NCBI RefSeq assembly: GCF_010093535.1
Contig: NW_022985180.1
Location: forward strand, 863,648 to 907,879
DNA: 44,232 nucleotides
Reading direction: 5' to 3'
Source of the DNA: Lindgomyces ingoldianus
Taxonomy: Eukaryota > Ascomycota > Dothideomycetes > Pleosporales > Lindgomycetaceae
The notes below the pieces were generated by a model. The model searched no databases. It was not told where the DNA came from and was given only the letters and a program-made list of their open reading frames with translations. The position numbers and the translations under genes were made by a program. Position 1 is the first letter of the stretch. Each line of letters begins with the position of its first letter. This document shows, one piece after another, positions 31,984 to 42,889 of this stretch.

Positions 31984-32480
31984 ATATAAAGTGTTTTTAT
32001 TTTATTAAGTTAAGCCTAATAAGCCTATAAAAGCTAAGTAAAGTAAATAGTTTATAATTAAAAAGCTTACTTTTATAAAAGTAGCTTAAAATTATAGCTT
32101 TTTTTTTCTTACTATTTAGTTATAGTTTACTTTTAAAGGTTTTAAAGTTTTAGTTTTAGTACTTATAAGTACTATAAAGTATTAATAAATGCACTACTTC
32201 TACACAGGTAGTTTTTTAATTAAAAAATAGTTATTAGTAAGCTTATAATATTATAATTTTATTTAAAATAGCTTAGAGTTTTAATATATTACTAAAATAG
32301 TTTTAAAGTTAGTGCTATAATGCTTTTAAAACTAAGGCTATAGCTACTTTAGTCTAAAGTTAAAATACTACAACAATTTATAAATAATCTATAAAAGCAA
32401 AGCTTGCTTAGAGCAATAGTTAGTACATTAAAGTAGGTTATTTAGGTTAAAGAATAGTTCTAGCACAATGCTTAGCAAAT
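31984..32480. other. AT-rich stretch with no recognised feature
   Basis: Heavily mutated, with no pol, transposase or repeat signature recognised on either strand. Confidence 0.5.
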
Positions 32481-32519
32481 TAGTATTAGACAGGTAATAG
32501 ACACATAATAACAATATTT

Positions 32520-32745
32520 AACTGTGAAGCTATGTGAGGTACTAGAGACATGAGGAACTGCATTAAATGTATTGCTAGAGGAGTCCTCTGTAGGAGTCTA
32601 TATATTTGCGAAATAAGTGGGTGAGTCTTGGCAACAGACTGTGCTGAGATGCATACGACTATAGTGCCGACGCATCCGATCATCGTGTGACGACACATCC
32701 GACTATCGTGCGACTATAGTAACGACGCATCTAAGTGTCACTACT
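32520..32745. repeat. Unmutated island with degenerate ~22-bp repeats
   Basis: Balanced composition with retained TGA, TCA and CpG. Between about 32650 and 32735 a motif of the type GCATCCGATCATCGTGTGACG recurs three to four times with changes and partial units. The minus-strand open frame at 32486-32698 crosses it and shows no recognisable protein domain. Confidence 0.5.
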
Positions 32746-32776
32746 GCAAACATTAACTATAGCATGTAACTCAGCG

Positions 32777-32932
32777 TAGCTAATACTAATCTCTAACACA
32801 CTAATATAGCTAATGCTAATCTCTAACACACTAATATAGCTAATGCTAATCCTTAACACACTACTATAGCTAATGCTAATCCTTAACACACTAATATAGC
32901 TAATGCTAATCCCTAACACACTAATATAGCTA
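32777..32932 (+). repeat. Minisatellite, five 30-bp units plus a partial
   Basis: Units at 32777, 32807, 32837, 32867 and 32897, each of the form TAGCTAATGCTAATCYYTAA followed by CACACTAATA, then TAGCTA. A single, unmutated version of the unit is present at about 34598-34625 (GCTAATCCCCGACACACCG), next to the same downstream sequence. The array makes a spurious decapeptide-repeat frame on the minus strand because 30 is divisible by 3. Confidence 0.9.
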
Positions 32933-33208
32933 AAAAAAGTAGAATAAACATAACTAACTATAATTTAAATATATTTTATATAACATATACTANNNNNNNN
33001 NNTATTTTATATAACATATACTAGAGTAAACTACATGTAAATTAATATAAAAATGTATGTATATTAAGTATACATTATTTTAAAAAAGAAAATAAGAAAT
33101 ATATAAAGTAATAAAAAATAGTGTTACTAAAGTTTATTTAAAAAGATTATAACTAACTAGTGTGTTTTAAAACAAGATTTTACTTAACTTTATATTTTAT
33201 AAACTTAA
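32921..33208 (+). repeat. Repeat R2, RIP-mutated copy, containing the assembly gap
   Basis: It aligns with 34615-34903; nearly all differences are C-to-T or G-to-A. The element to which R2 belongs is not recognised. It has no reading frame. Confidence 0.7.
32993..33002. other. Assembly gap (10 Ns), probably false
   Basis: An identical 21-base sequence abuts both sides (32972-32992 and 33003-33023), and the R2 paralogue has it once. This is the pattern left when two overlapping contig ends are joined with a fixed-size gap. Confidence 0.85.
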
Positions 33209-33231
33209 ATATATTAAGTATAGTAAGTGTT

Positions 33232-33411
33232 ACTAATAACTTACTTTATTTTTAGTAATACTATAAAGATAGTAAAATTATTACTATTTATATACTTTTT
33301 TACTTATTACACTTTTTATAGCTATTTAATATAAGTTATTTTACATTTTTAAAAAAGTATATAAGCGCTAAGCTAAAAACCTTATACATAACTAAATTAC
33401 TTATTATAAAG
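33232..33411 (+). mobile_element. Family-1 Fot1-like fragment (middle region)
   Basis: It aligns with 34965-35145 and, in reverse complement, with about 27690-27890 of the full-length element. It contains only part of the transposase middle region, with no ends, and carries an internal deletion at its left border. Confidence 0.65.
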
Positions 33412-33630
33412 TAAGCTTATAAGTAAAGTAATACTTAAAGTAAATAATAGCTAGCTAATTTTTAGCTTTAATTAAGTTAGTAAAAATTATTTTTTAAAAA
33501 CTAAAGGTTTATATAAATTTAAGATTAGTTATCTAGAAATTAGTTAATTATTAGCTGTAATTAAGAGAACAGGTTCTAGCTCTAGCTTTTAACGCGTTTC
33601 TACTCTTATAATAGTCTTCCTCTTCTTTAC
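33412..33630. other. AT-rich stretch, nothing recognised
   Basis: Mutated sequence to about 33560, then a pyrimidine-rich lead-in to the family-2 fragment. Confidence 0.4.
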
Positions 33631-34598
33631 ACCTTGCGTTCTCTAGCGTTGCACCTGTTTCTTTCACTGCCTAATACCGCCACGCTACGCCTAATACTGC
33701 TACCTAATATTTTTAATTAAATTGTTTTAGCATTAAAGCTCTAGTTGTAGAGCTGCACCTTGTGTAGTTTGTTGCCTCTATAGGAATTTCTTAGAGTGCT
33801 AGAGAGCTCTAGCGCTGCTTCTGCCTCTGCCTCTGCCTCTCTATCGCTGTAAACATTAATGTAGTACATGTAATACCTTATTAAGCTGTTTTGCTTACAC
33901 AACTGCTAGTTTAGCTTCTTTAACTACTGTTTAAATATAATAGGCTAATGCCTAGAGGTGTTAGTAAGAGGTTACCTAGCAGTGTTAGGAAATGCATAAA
34001 GTAAATTGCAGCAAATTGTAGCAAACTACAGTAAATTGCGGCAAACTATAGCATATTGTAGCAAACTACAACAAATTGCGGCAAACTATAGCAAATTGCA
34101 GCAAACTACAGTAGATTACAGCAGCAGGCAACAATCCCTAGTAGATATTAGTTGTGTTGCAAGTAGCTCTACGTATAGAGAGGGTTCTAGAGAGGTAATG
34201 CCTCTAGAAAAAAAAGCCTTACAAAGGGTAGCAATAATTGCACATAAGCTAGTGTTAGTGTAATAGGAAATTACTAAGCTTTAAGCAGCTAATAAGGCAG
34301 CTACATTTAGAAAGGCCTGCGCTTAACAGCTTAAAATAAGTTTAGGGCGCGCAGTGATAGAAAAAAGGCAAAGAAGCAAGTGTAAGCTAAAGTAGATAAG
34401 CAATCCTAAAGGCGCTGCAGACAGTGCAATTAGACTAGGCATAACACGCAAACGTGTAAGCAAGAAGTAGAAGTAGTATCTAAATAATATTCTAGGCTGT
34501 ACTATACTCTATAGTGCTAGAGTAGGTTGTTATAGGCTATAATAAAGTTTGTTGTGGTGTGGTCTTGGCAAAAGTAAGCAACTCAGGTGAGCGAGCAA
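33631..34598 (+). pseudogene. Family-2 Fot1/pogo-like transposase C-terminus and right inverted repeat
   Basis: The uninterrupted paralogue of the 9329-10323 fragment. The plus-strand frame includes Tyr-Asn-Arg-Leu with Arg-Gly-Val-Ser-Lys-Arg-Leu-Pro (near 33935-33990), then the 10-bp repeat array, then Lys-Lys-Ala-Leu-Gln-Arg-Val-Ala and a basic tail to about 34400. An 85-codon open frame (34006-34263) survives here by chance. The right end has the family-2 inverted repeat with GGTCTTGGCAAAAGTAAGCA and a second AGCAACT 17 bp further on, and then similarity to the family end is lost at 34598. The N-terminal half is absent. Confidence 0.7.
34003..34122 (+). repeat. Twelve tandem 10-bp repeats, second copy
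   Basis: Same unit pattern (AAAYTRCAGC) and the same number of units as at 9912-10031, with independent point changes. It lies inside the transposase frame. Confidence 0.85.
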
Positions 34599-34903
34599 CT
34601 GCTAATCCCCGACACACCGATGTGGCTAGAGAGGTGGAACAGACGCAACTAACTATAATTTAAACATGTTTTACACAACGCATGCTAGAGCAAACTGCAT
34701 GCAAATTAGCATAAAGGTGCACTTACATTAGGTATACATTTTTTTTTTAAAAAGAATATAAGAAACACATAAAGTAACAGAGAAACAGCGTTACTAGGGT
34801 TTATCTAAAGAAATTCTGCCTAACTAGCGCGTCTAAACGAGGAGATTCTGCTTAATTTTTCGTTCTGCAAACCCGAATATAATAAGCAGAGCAAGCTTTG
34901 CTA
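34599..34903 (+). repeat. Repeat R2, lightly mutated copy
   Basis: Keeps CpG and TCA/TGA sites lost from 32921-33208, such as CCCCGACACACCGATGTGG. It ends where family-1 Fot1-like sequence begins. It contains one copy of the unit that is repeated five times at 32777-32926. Identity of the parent element is unknown. Confidence 0.65.
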
Positions 34904-35153
34904 ATAAAAAAAAAGTTATAAGCGCTTATTAGCTTTTTATTATTAATAGCTATAAAAGCTATAACTTGCTTAATTTTTAGTAGTACTGTAAAAAGAATAA
35001 GATTATTACTATTTATATACTTTTATACTTATTACACCTTTTATAGCTTCTTAATATAAGTTGTTTTACCCCTTTAAAGAAAGTGTATAGGCACTTAGCT
35101 AAAAATCTTATATGTAACTAGATTACTTATATTATAAAACTTAAGTTTCTACT

Positions 35154-35755
35154 TGTTACGGTCTACAGTTGGACCAGCGTAACTCCACCAGCAGTGCTCC
35201 ACAATCTAGCTGGATTGGGACAGGGCTCGCTTACGGACCAGTCGGAGGACGCGGGGGCAGCGCAGCTGCCTACAATAGTTAAAGAGTGCCTTGTCTAATA
35301 GAGAGACAGGCCGCGAATTTAGGGAGCCTAAGGGAGCTTAAGGGAGCCTGCAGGAGCCTCCTTAGCAAGCTCCTATAGACTCCCGCTAGCTCCCCTTAGC
35401 GCACTAGCACATGTATATAGTTCGCACCTTAAACAACCTTTAGAAGGTGTGTTTAATATTTAGTTTATTTATTACATAGACTAAGTAGCATTTAGCTTTT
35501 TAAAGAGCTATAATACTATTTATATATCTTACACTATATATACCTCTAACCTTGTCTACTAGGACTGTTTAACCCTAGCCTCCCTACTGCCGCACATAGG
35601 GCAAACTACAATCTAGTCATTCTACCCTTCTCTATAAGCCTATTAGCCTGTACGTAGGACTGTACACCCTACTAGATTAGCCCCTACTATCTGCCCTACT
35701 TCCCCCCTAGGAATATCACTAGACCTAAGTGCTTCCTAAAGTAAAGATTATAATA
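35154..35755 (+). repeat. Gypsy 2 5' LTR
   Basis: 602 bp. The first 150 bp retain CpG and CCA sites (GGACCAGTCGGAGGACGCGG), while the inner end is mutated (GATTATAATA against GATTGTAACA in the 3' copy). Confidence 0.93.
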
Positions 35756-35799
35756 TTAAACACTATCCCTTTTAAAAAGTATAGCTACTTTACAACACA

Positions 35800-38700
35800 A
35801 CCTAGATTCTAACATAGCCTACACTGCGCTATTAAGATCTATAGAAGTTCCTACTTAAAGCAAAGCTGTTCTAGCAGAATAGATTAACTTAATCTAGAAC
35901 AATATTAAGGAACTTTAGTAGATTAGTAATAAAGTTAGTAAGCTTTTAAAACTTAAGTAAGAAATTACTAACTTTTACTAAAAAGCATTAAAATTATAGA
36001 ATTTTTTAAAAACTTTAAGCCTTTAGAAAGCTACTAACTAAGCCTATTAAATACATAAACTATAAGTAGAGTTAGCAAAAATCTAAAACATTTTAATAAA
36101 GAAAGTAAGCATTATAGCTAAAAAGACTTTAAAACTAGCTCTTTTAAAGCCTTTTAAAAAATTATTAAAAAACTTTTAACTATTCTTTACAAAATACTAC
36201 TTTTATATATAATATAATAAAGAAGCATTTTAGACTAATGTAGAAATAATATCTTAGATAGAACTACACCTAAAAGGCTCTCTTATAATTTAGTTCTAAC
36301 TCTATGCAGATAATTAGATAAACTTTAGGGTAAATAGTAAAGCACTTACTCTAGAAATAAAAGAGATATTTAGTAACATTAAAAATTTTAAAGAAGCCTT
36401 AACAGCTATCTATAAAACTCTTAATAAAAAGAAAATTATAGCTAACAAGTTAGACACTATAAAATAAGAAACTAGTTTAGTCTAGAACTATGCAGCACGC
36501 TTTAGAGAACAGCTGGCTATCTGTAGATAGACTAACTAGAAGGCTCTCTGCTGCATGTTCTATAATAGATTAAGCAAAATAGTAAAAAATAAATTTATGC
36601 ATAGCAAAAAGCTAACTACTTTTAAAAACTTTATTATGTAAGTAACAACTTATAACAACTACTATAGAGAGTGTAAAAGAGAAAAGAAATAAAAAGGAAC
36701 TTTTTAAAAACTAGAATTTATTTCTAAGAAAAAAAAGCTTTTATAATATAATAAGAAACTAATAAACCTTAGTTATGTAAAGTATATATAAAGCCCCCCC
36801 TTTAAGAAGAGCTAAGTTCTAGGACGTAATAGGCCGCCTTTAATAAAGAAATAATAAAAGTAGCTAAAGGACAAGGCCTGCCTAAACTATAAAAAAGTAA
36901 GACATTTCTGCTAAAACTGCCTAAACTTCTAAAAGAGAGAGAATAAAAATACTACTGCAATAATAAAAGCTATTACTGCTAAATACAGCTTTATAGATAA
37001 GAAAATATTAAAAAGATTAAATAATAGACTTTACTAGTAATGCAGAGAAAACTATTCTTTAAATAACTGCTTTAAAGTATATTAAGAAGTAGTTATTTAA
37101 AATTTTAGTAGCCTTAATATAGTGTTGTAGAACTTTATAATTTTTAAGAGATATAAAGAAGAAACTTAGATCTAAGAATATATTATAAATATTTAAAAAA
37201 AAAACAGTTCCCTGTTTAAGACTAAACCTCTAGCACTTTAGCAAGAGAGCTCTTCTAATAGTTTTAGAAATATAAATGCTAGAAATATAGTCTATAACAT
37301 AACTACTTAAGTTATTGCATAGTTATGCTTTACTAGATAAATATTAGCAATAACTACTTTACATTTAACATTATATAACATATAGCTAAAGTTAAATACA
37401 ACATTATAAATAAATAAAAATAATAGCAGTTTTTTACAAAAATCTAAGACTAGAAACTAGAAGAACTAGGCAGACCTGCTAGGTTTAAAGTCCTAAAGCT
37501 AGCACCTAGGAAGCCTAAGACACTGCTTCTAAGCCTTATAATTAGCAGAAAAGCTCTAGTAATGTAATAAAGCTATAGTTAGTGCGCACTCTGTAAAAAC
37601 AAAACCTATAGCACTAACAATTACTAATAGAAAGAACACCCTGTTTAGATAGTATAAACACAGGAATACTCTTAGTAGACTTAAGAGAGTCCCCTTAACA
37701 TGTTATATAGACCTAATAATTATCTATACCCCTAGTACTAATGCACGCAACAATATTGCCTTAAGCATTAGGATAATAAGCATAAAACAGGCTAGTAGCC
37801 TATATAAAAGAAGAACTATAACAGATGCCTATAGTAAGGGACAGCCTTAGCCTATAAAACTACAAACTGTTACACTTGCTAGACAGCCCCCCTATATAAG
37901 AAAGAGAGATAAGTAGCATATAAAGAATAAGATAACTACTAGTTCTACTACTTCTAGTAAAAAGCAGCAAGAAAAGAAGACTACCTAACATTACATTACC
38001 TAGTTAAAGATTATAAATGTAAAGCAGCTAACTACTGTAATTAAGAACACTAAATCTATAAAAAAAAAGATAAGTTTAATAATAACTTATAAAACATTAA
38101 CTTTTATCCCCTTTTTAATAAAGAAGTTAAACATAACATATTAGCAGTAATTATAGTAGGATAAGGGGCAGGACACAGCCTAACAACCACCTTCACATAT
38201 AAAGGGTGGCCTAGGCTAGCCCTTATAGACAGTGAATGCACCTTTACTGCAATAAATAAGGATTAAGTAGATAAGTAAAGCATACTATTCTAAATAAAAA
38301 AAAACTTGTTTAAGGTAACCTTTACTAACGCATTATTAATTAAATATAGTAAAGAATAGATTAACCTAAAAACTTATAAAAAGAACTTTAAGACCCCTAA
38401 CATAAAAGACTAGAAGTTTATAAATATACTCTAGCTAGGAGGCAAATACAACGCAATCTTAGGCTATAACTAGCTTAGAACTTATAATCCTATAATTAAC
38501 TAGAAAACTATAACTATAAAAACTCCTAACAACTATGCACACATAACCTAGTTAGCATGCTATAATAACTATTACCTAGTCTATAAACAGGCAAAATAAG
38601 GTAGCAGTTACTACCCTAAGAAAAGGAAACTTTAAAAGTTTCCCTACTAAAAGCTAAAAGCTTAGGTAATAAGAATAATAAAAAAAAAAGCTTAAAAAAG

Positions 38701-41500
38701 TCTCTTATAAAGAAATTAAAACTAATAAAAATGTAGAATAAATTAGTGTTATCTAAGCCTAGAAAGAAGGTTACATCCTAGTTAAATATAAAGACTATAA
38801 AGATATGTTTAAGACACTAGAAGACTCTAGAGTACTACTACTACACTAGCCTTAGAATTACGCTATTAACTTAATAAAAGATTATAATTTAAAAACTTAT
38901 AAGCTTTGCTTTCTAACAAGGGTACAGAAAAAGGCTTTGTAAGAATATGTTAATAAGATGTTAGTATAAGGCTATATCTAAAAAAGCTACAGCCTAATAG
39001 CCTTAGCTATAGTTTTTATAAAAAAGAAAAAAAGAAAAATTAGAGTCTGTTAAAACTATAGAACCTTAAATAATAACATAATTTAAGATTAGTTTTCTCT
39101 ACTAATTATATAAAATATTATAAACTAATTAAAAGGAACCTAGTACTTTATAAAGTTTAATGTACAAAATAAATTTAATAAGATAAGAATAAAAGAAGGT
39201 AATAAATAGCTTATAGTGTTTAAAACCCCTTAGGGACTTTATAAGCTATTAGTAATGCTGTTTAGCTTAATAAATGCCCTAGTAATGTTTTAGTAAATTA
39301 TTAATATAGCTCTTAACTTATACCTTAATGTCTTTACTCTAGTATATTTAGATGACGTTCTTATCTATTTAAAAGATACCTTAGAAGACTATGTATAAAA
39401 GGTATAAAAAGTCTTAGAACAGCTTAGAAAGTATAGACTTTACTTACAGCTCTCTAAATGTAAATTCTATGTTACTAAAATAAAATACTTAAGATTTATA
39501 ATTAATAGTAAACAAATAAAGATTAACTTAGCTAAAGTATAAAAAGTACTTAAATAGCTAGAACTTATAATAGTTAAAGAAGTAAAAGAATTCTTAGGAC
39601 TATTAGGCTATGTTAGATAAATAATTAAAAACTACTTTAAAATTACTATACTATTAATAAACGCTATAACTAAGAAACAGGCTATAGCAAAGTTTGTCTA
39701 GACTCTAGAAATAAATAAAGCATTTATAGCGCTAAGACAAGCTATAGCAGCTAAGCTAGTGCTAAGAATGTATAACTTATAGTTAGATATAAAGATCTAC
39801 ACAGATGCATCCCTAGGAGCCAGCGGAGCTGCACTCTACTAGAAATAGGAAGACAGAAAATAGCACCTAGTTGCGTACTATTCTGCTAAGTTTTTAGGAC
39901 CTAAGGCTAACTATAGTATACCTAACAAAGAACTAAAAGCAATATTAAACACTGTAAGGGTATAAGCTATAGAGTTATATAGAATAGTAAAGCTATTTTA
40001 TATTATAACTATGTAAATTTAGTTATATTTTTAACAGTAAAGAAACTTTTACTAATGCATGTAAAATAAGTAATAAAGCTTGCCTAGTTTAACTACATTA
40101 TTAAGCATGTTCTAGGAACACAGAACTAGTAGGCTAACACCCTTAGCTAAAGGCTAGACTACTTTAATAGTAAAAAAAAGGAACTAAAAAGTTTACACTT
40201 TTTAAAAAAACTAATAAAGGTTAGATTTATAATAAGCCCTAACTTATAAAAGAATTCTGCATGCTTATAGCTAGTAAGTAAGAATAAAAGAACTTAATCT
40301 AAGAATATTACAAATCTCTAATGTTTAGACACCTAAGAATAGGCACTCTTTAGAAAAAGCTAAGAGCTGCTATTTTTTAATGTATACTAAAGGTAAAGCA
40401 ACTATACACAGAGGTGCTTAGAGAATGTAATACCTATAATAAGAATAACCTGTAAAGGCACAGGCTATACAGGTACCTCTAACTAATTAAAGCCCTAAAG
40501 TTACTATAGATAATAATTATAATAGACTTTATTATAAAATTGCCCCTGTTTAAAGAACTAGGAATAGATAAAATATGCAACATAATTATAGTAGCCCTAG
40601 ATAAAACTACTAAGTATTTACATACTTAGCCCTTAGAAAAAACAATAACTGCTAAGAAATTTATTTATAAATTAAAATAAAATATAATATTAGTATATAG
40701 ATGCCTTAAGATTATTATCTTTAACTAAGATAAACTGTTTACTAGCAGCTTTTAGAAAGCAGTAATAAGGCACCTTAGCATAACGCATAGGCTATTAACT
40801 GCCTACTACCTGCAGATAGATAGCTAGACTAAAAGAGCAAATGCAGAAGTAGAAAAATACCTAAAAAAGTACATTTTCTATACTTAGAATAATTAGGCAG
40901 CATAGCTTTTAATAGCATAGTTAGCTATTAATAACATAGAATTAGCAATAATAAAAGAAACACTATATAAAGCTAATTTTAGATATAACCTTTATTTTGC
41001 GCTACACAGGAACTAACTTATAGACCTATAGAAATTAATAAATTAGCTAACAGACCTATGTTAGATACATAAAAGATTAGCTGTAAAAGCTAGGACTAGC
41101 AGAGAAACAATAAAGAAGTATGTAAATAAATTATAATAGCTAAGACTAGAAATTTGCCTAAAAGACTATATGTACCTTAATATAAAGAACCTTAAGATAC
41201 CTAGACTCTCTAGAAAGCTAGTAGAAAAAAGAATAAAGCCTTATAAGGTCTTATAAACTTAGTAAGATAACTACAAGCTTAAGCTTCCTTTACATATAAA
41301 AATCTACTTATAGTTCTATATTTTTAGACTAAAAAAAGCACTTAAAAAGATTCTTTTATCTACACAAAAATAAAAAGATAAAGAAACAGAATATAAAGTT
41401 AAGCATATTATAAGTAATTAAAAGAACTAAAAAGAGTTTTTAGTAAAATAGAAAAAGTAGCTTACTAGTAAAAACACATAAAAACTAGCTAAGAATTTAT
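35800..41500 (+). pseudogene. Gypsy 2 gag-pol relic with chromodomain
   Basis: Plus-strand order. A zinc knuckle begins at 36879, in which the second cysteine reads tyrosine and the histidine and last cysteine are kept. The protease at 38228-38236 reads Asp-Ser-Glu for Asp-Ser-Gly. Reverse transcriptase spans about 38850-39620, with an intact Tyr-Leu-Asp-Asp at 39345-39356. RNase H includes a preserved Thr-Asp-Ala-Ser near 39798. The integrase zinc-binding start lies near 40330 and an Ile-Asp-Phe-Ile core at about 40522-40533. A chromodomain begins Glu-Tyr-Lys-Val near 41389. Stops are TAA and TAG. The family role is replication through RNA, with chromodomain-guided integration. This copy is less damaged at catalytic sites than Gypsy A but is still non-coding. 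Confidence 0.88.
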
Positions 41501-41529
41501 AGAACACGCAGCTGTTAGTATAAGAGTAC

Positions 41530-42088
41530 CTTTAGGCTTGTTTAAAAGAAACTAGCTAGGTAATAAGGCACTTATATTAAAAGAAATAGCTATGTTATTA
41601 CTAGATAGCAGCAGCCTTTAGAGACAAGTCTTAGCTAATAAAAGCTAAAGAGAGGAGTAGCTCTTTACTTTAGCCTTAAAAGCTTTTATTTTGTCTAAGG
41701 AAAATAAGTTTCCTTTTAAGTATTTTACGTAACAAGCCTTTAATAAATCTAATAACTTTTAGATATAGTCCTATTTAGAACACTCTTTATTTATTACCTC
41801 TAGCATCTCCTTTTGCAAATAAAGCTGTTTCTAGTCCTAAGCCTGCTGCTCTTCTAGTAAAAGGCGCTTATAGGCTAGCTGCTTTTCTAGTAAGGCACGC
41901 TTCTAAGCCTTTATAATAGAGGCCTTTTAAAGAAGCGCTTCTCTCTCTTTCTCTAAGCAGTCTTAGGCAGCATTAGAGATAAAAGCATTACACTTACTAT
42001 GCTTTTTTACACACTTAACATAGTTATCTAAAAATAGTGTTAACATACATAATAACCTTAAGAACTAGTAAGCGCTACAGGGCCTTAT
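41530..42088 (-). pseudogene. Antisense frame of Gypsy 2: Cys-motif plus coiled-coil protein, decayed
   Basis: On the minus strand, starting at a codon that now reads ATA (42088-42086, ATG expected), the frame aligns without gaps to the first 30 residues of the Gypsy A-prime antisense frame. Cysteines stand at positions 4, 26 and 33, and tyrosines at 7 and 23 where A-prime has cysteine. A near-identical Phe-Ile-Ser-Asn-Ala-Ala and Asp-Cys-Leu-Glu-Lys-Glu segment follows, then a long Leu/Lys/Glu/Gln-rich stretch that fits a coiled coil, and NLFSLDKIKAFKAKV near 41670-41715. The C-terminal limit is not clear. Function is unknown; the shared position and sequence argue that it was a real gene of the living elements. 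Confidence 0.65.
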
Positions 42089-42270
42089 CTTTGTCTAGTA
42101 AAAAGGATTAAAACAAAGGGTAATATAAGAATAATAAGACAAATAAGACTAATAAGCTATTTAGCATAAAAAAAATAGATGTTAAGGACGCCTTTTAGCA
42201 GAAGAACATGCACTTTATAAATAAACCTTTACTAACACAGCTGTGTAAGCAGAGCGGCGAGGACGCCGCT

Positions 42271-42287
42271 AGAAAGGGGGGGCAGCG
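42271..42287 (+). other. Polypurine tract of Gypsy 2
   Basis: AGAAAGGGGGGGCAGCG directly before the 3' LTR. It is the expected primer site for plus-strand DNA synthesis and confirms plus orientation. Confidence 0.75.
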
Positions 42288-42889
42288 TGTTACAGTCTAC
42301 AGTTGGACTAGCGTAACTCCACTAGCAGTGCTCCACAATCTAGCTAGATTAGGACAGGGCTCGCTTACAGACTAGTTAGAGGACGCGGGGGCAGCGCAGC
42401 TGCCTACAATAGTTAAAGAGTGCCTTGTCTAATAAAGAGACAGGCTGCAAATTTAGAGAGCCTAAGGGAGCTTAAGAGAGCCTATAGAAGCCTCCTTAGC
42501 AAGCTCCTATAGACTCCTGCTAGCTCCCCTTAGCGCACTAGCACATGTATATAGTTCGCACCTTAAATAACCTTTAGAAGGTGTGTTTAATATTTAGTTT
42601 ATTTATTATATAGACTAAGTAGCATTTAGCTTTCTAAAGAGCTGTAATACTATTTATATATCTTACACTATATATACCTTTAACCCTGTCTACTAGGACT
42701 GTTTAACCCTAGCCTCCCTACTGCCGCACATAGGGCAAACCACAATCCGGTTATTCTACCCTTCTCCATAAGCCCATTAGCCTGTACGTAGGACTGTACA
42801 CCCTACCGGATTGGCCTCTACTATCCGTCCTACTTCCCCCCTAGGAATATCACCAGACCCGAGTGCTTCCCGAAGCAAGGATTGTAACA
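42288..42889 (+). repeat. Gypsy 2 3' LTR
   Basis: 602 bp. The inner part is mutated relative to the 5' copy; the last 150 bp are close to unmutated (ACCGGATTGG, CCCGAAGCAAGG). Confidence 0.93.

Larger units (their letters stand above)
35154..42889 (+). mobile_element. Complete chromodomain Ty3/Gypsy element (Gypsy 2), RIP-degraded
   Basis: 7736 bp with 602-bp LTRs and a perfect 5-bp duplication ctact at 35149-35153 and 42890-42894. The plus strand carries gag, protease, reverse transcriptase, RNase H, integrase and chromodomain; a purine tract precedes the 3' LTR. It is a different family from Gypsy A: the LTRs share only short blocks and pol is divergent, but the general plan, including the antisense frame, is the same. 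It inserted into a Fot1-like element, so it is younger than that element. Confidence 0.95.

Noticed and set aside
32731..32919. 62-codon frame with a repeating decapeptide
   Set aside because: Produced by the 30-bp minisatellite; the counterpart with a single unit has no such frame.
32777..32932. CRISPR-like array
   Set aside because: Direct head-to-tail repeats without unique spacers, in eukaryotic repeat DNA.
34006..34263. 85-codon open frame as a gene
   Set aside because: It is a surviving piece of the decayed family-2 transposase plus the 10-bp repeat array; its ATG is internal to the older frame.
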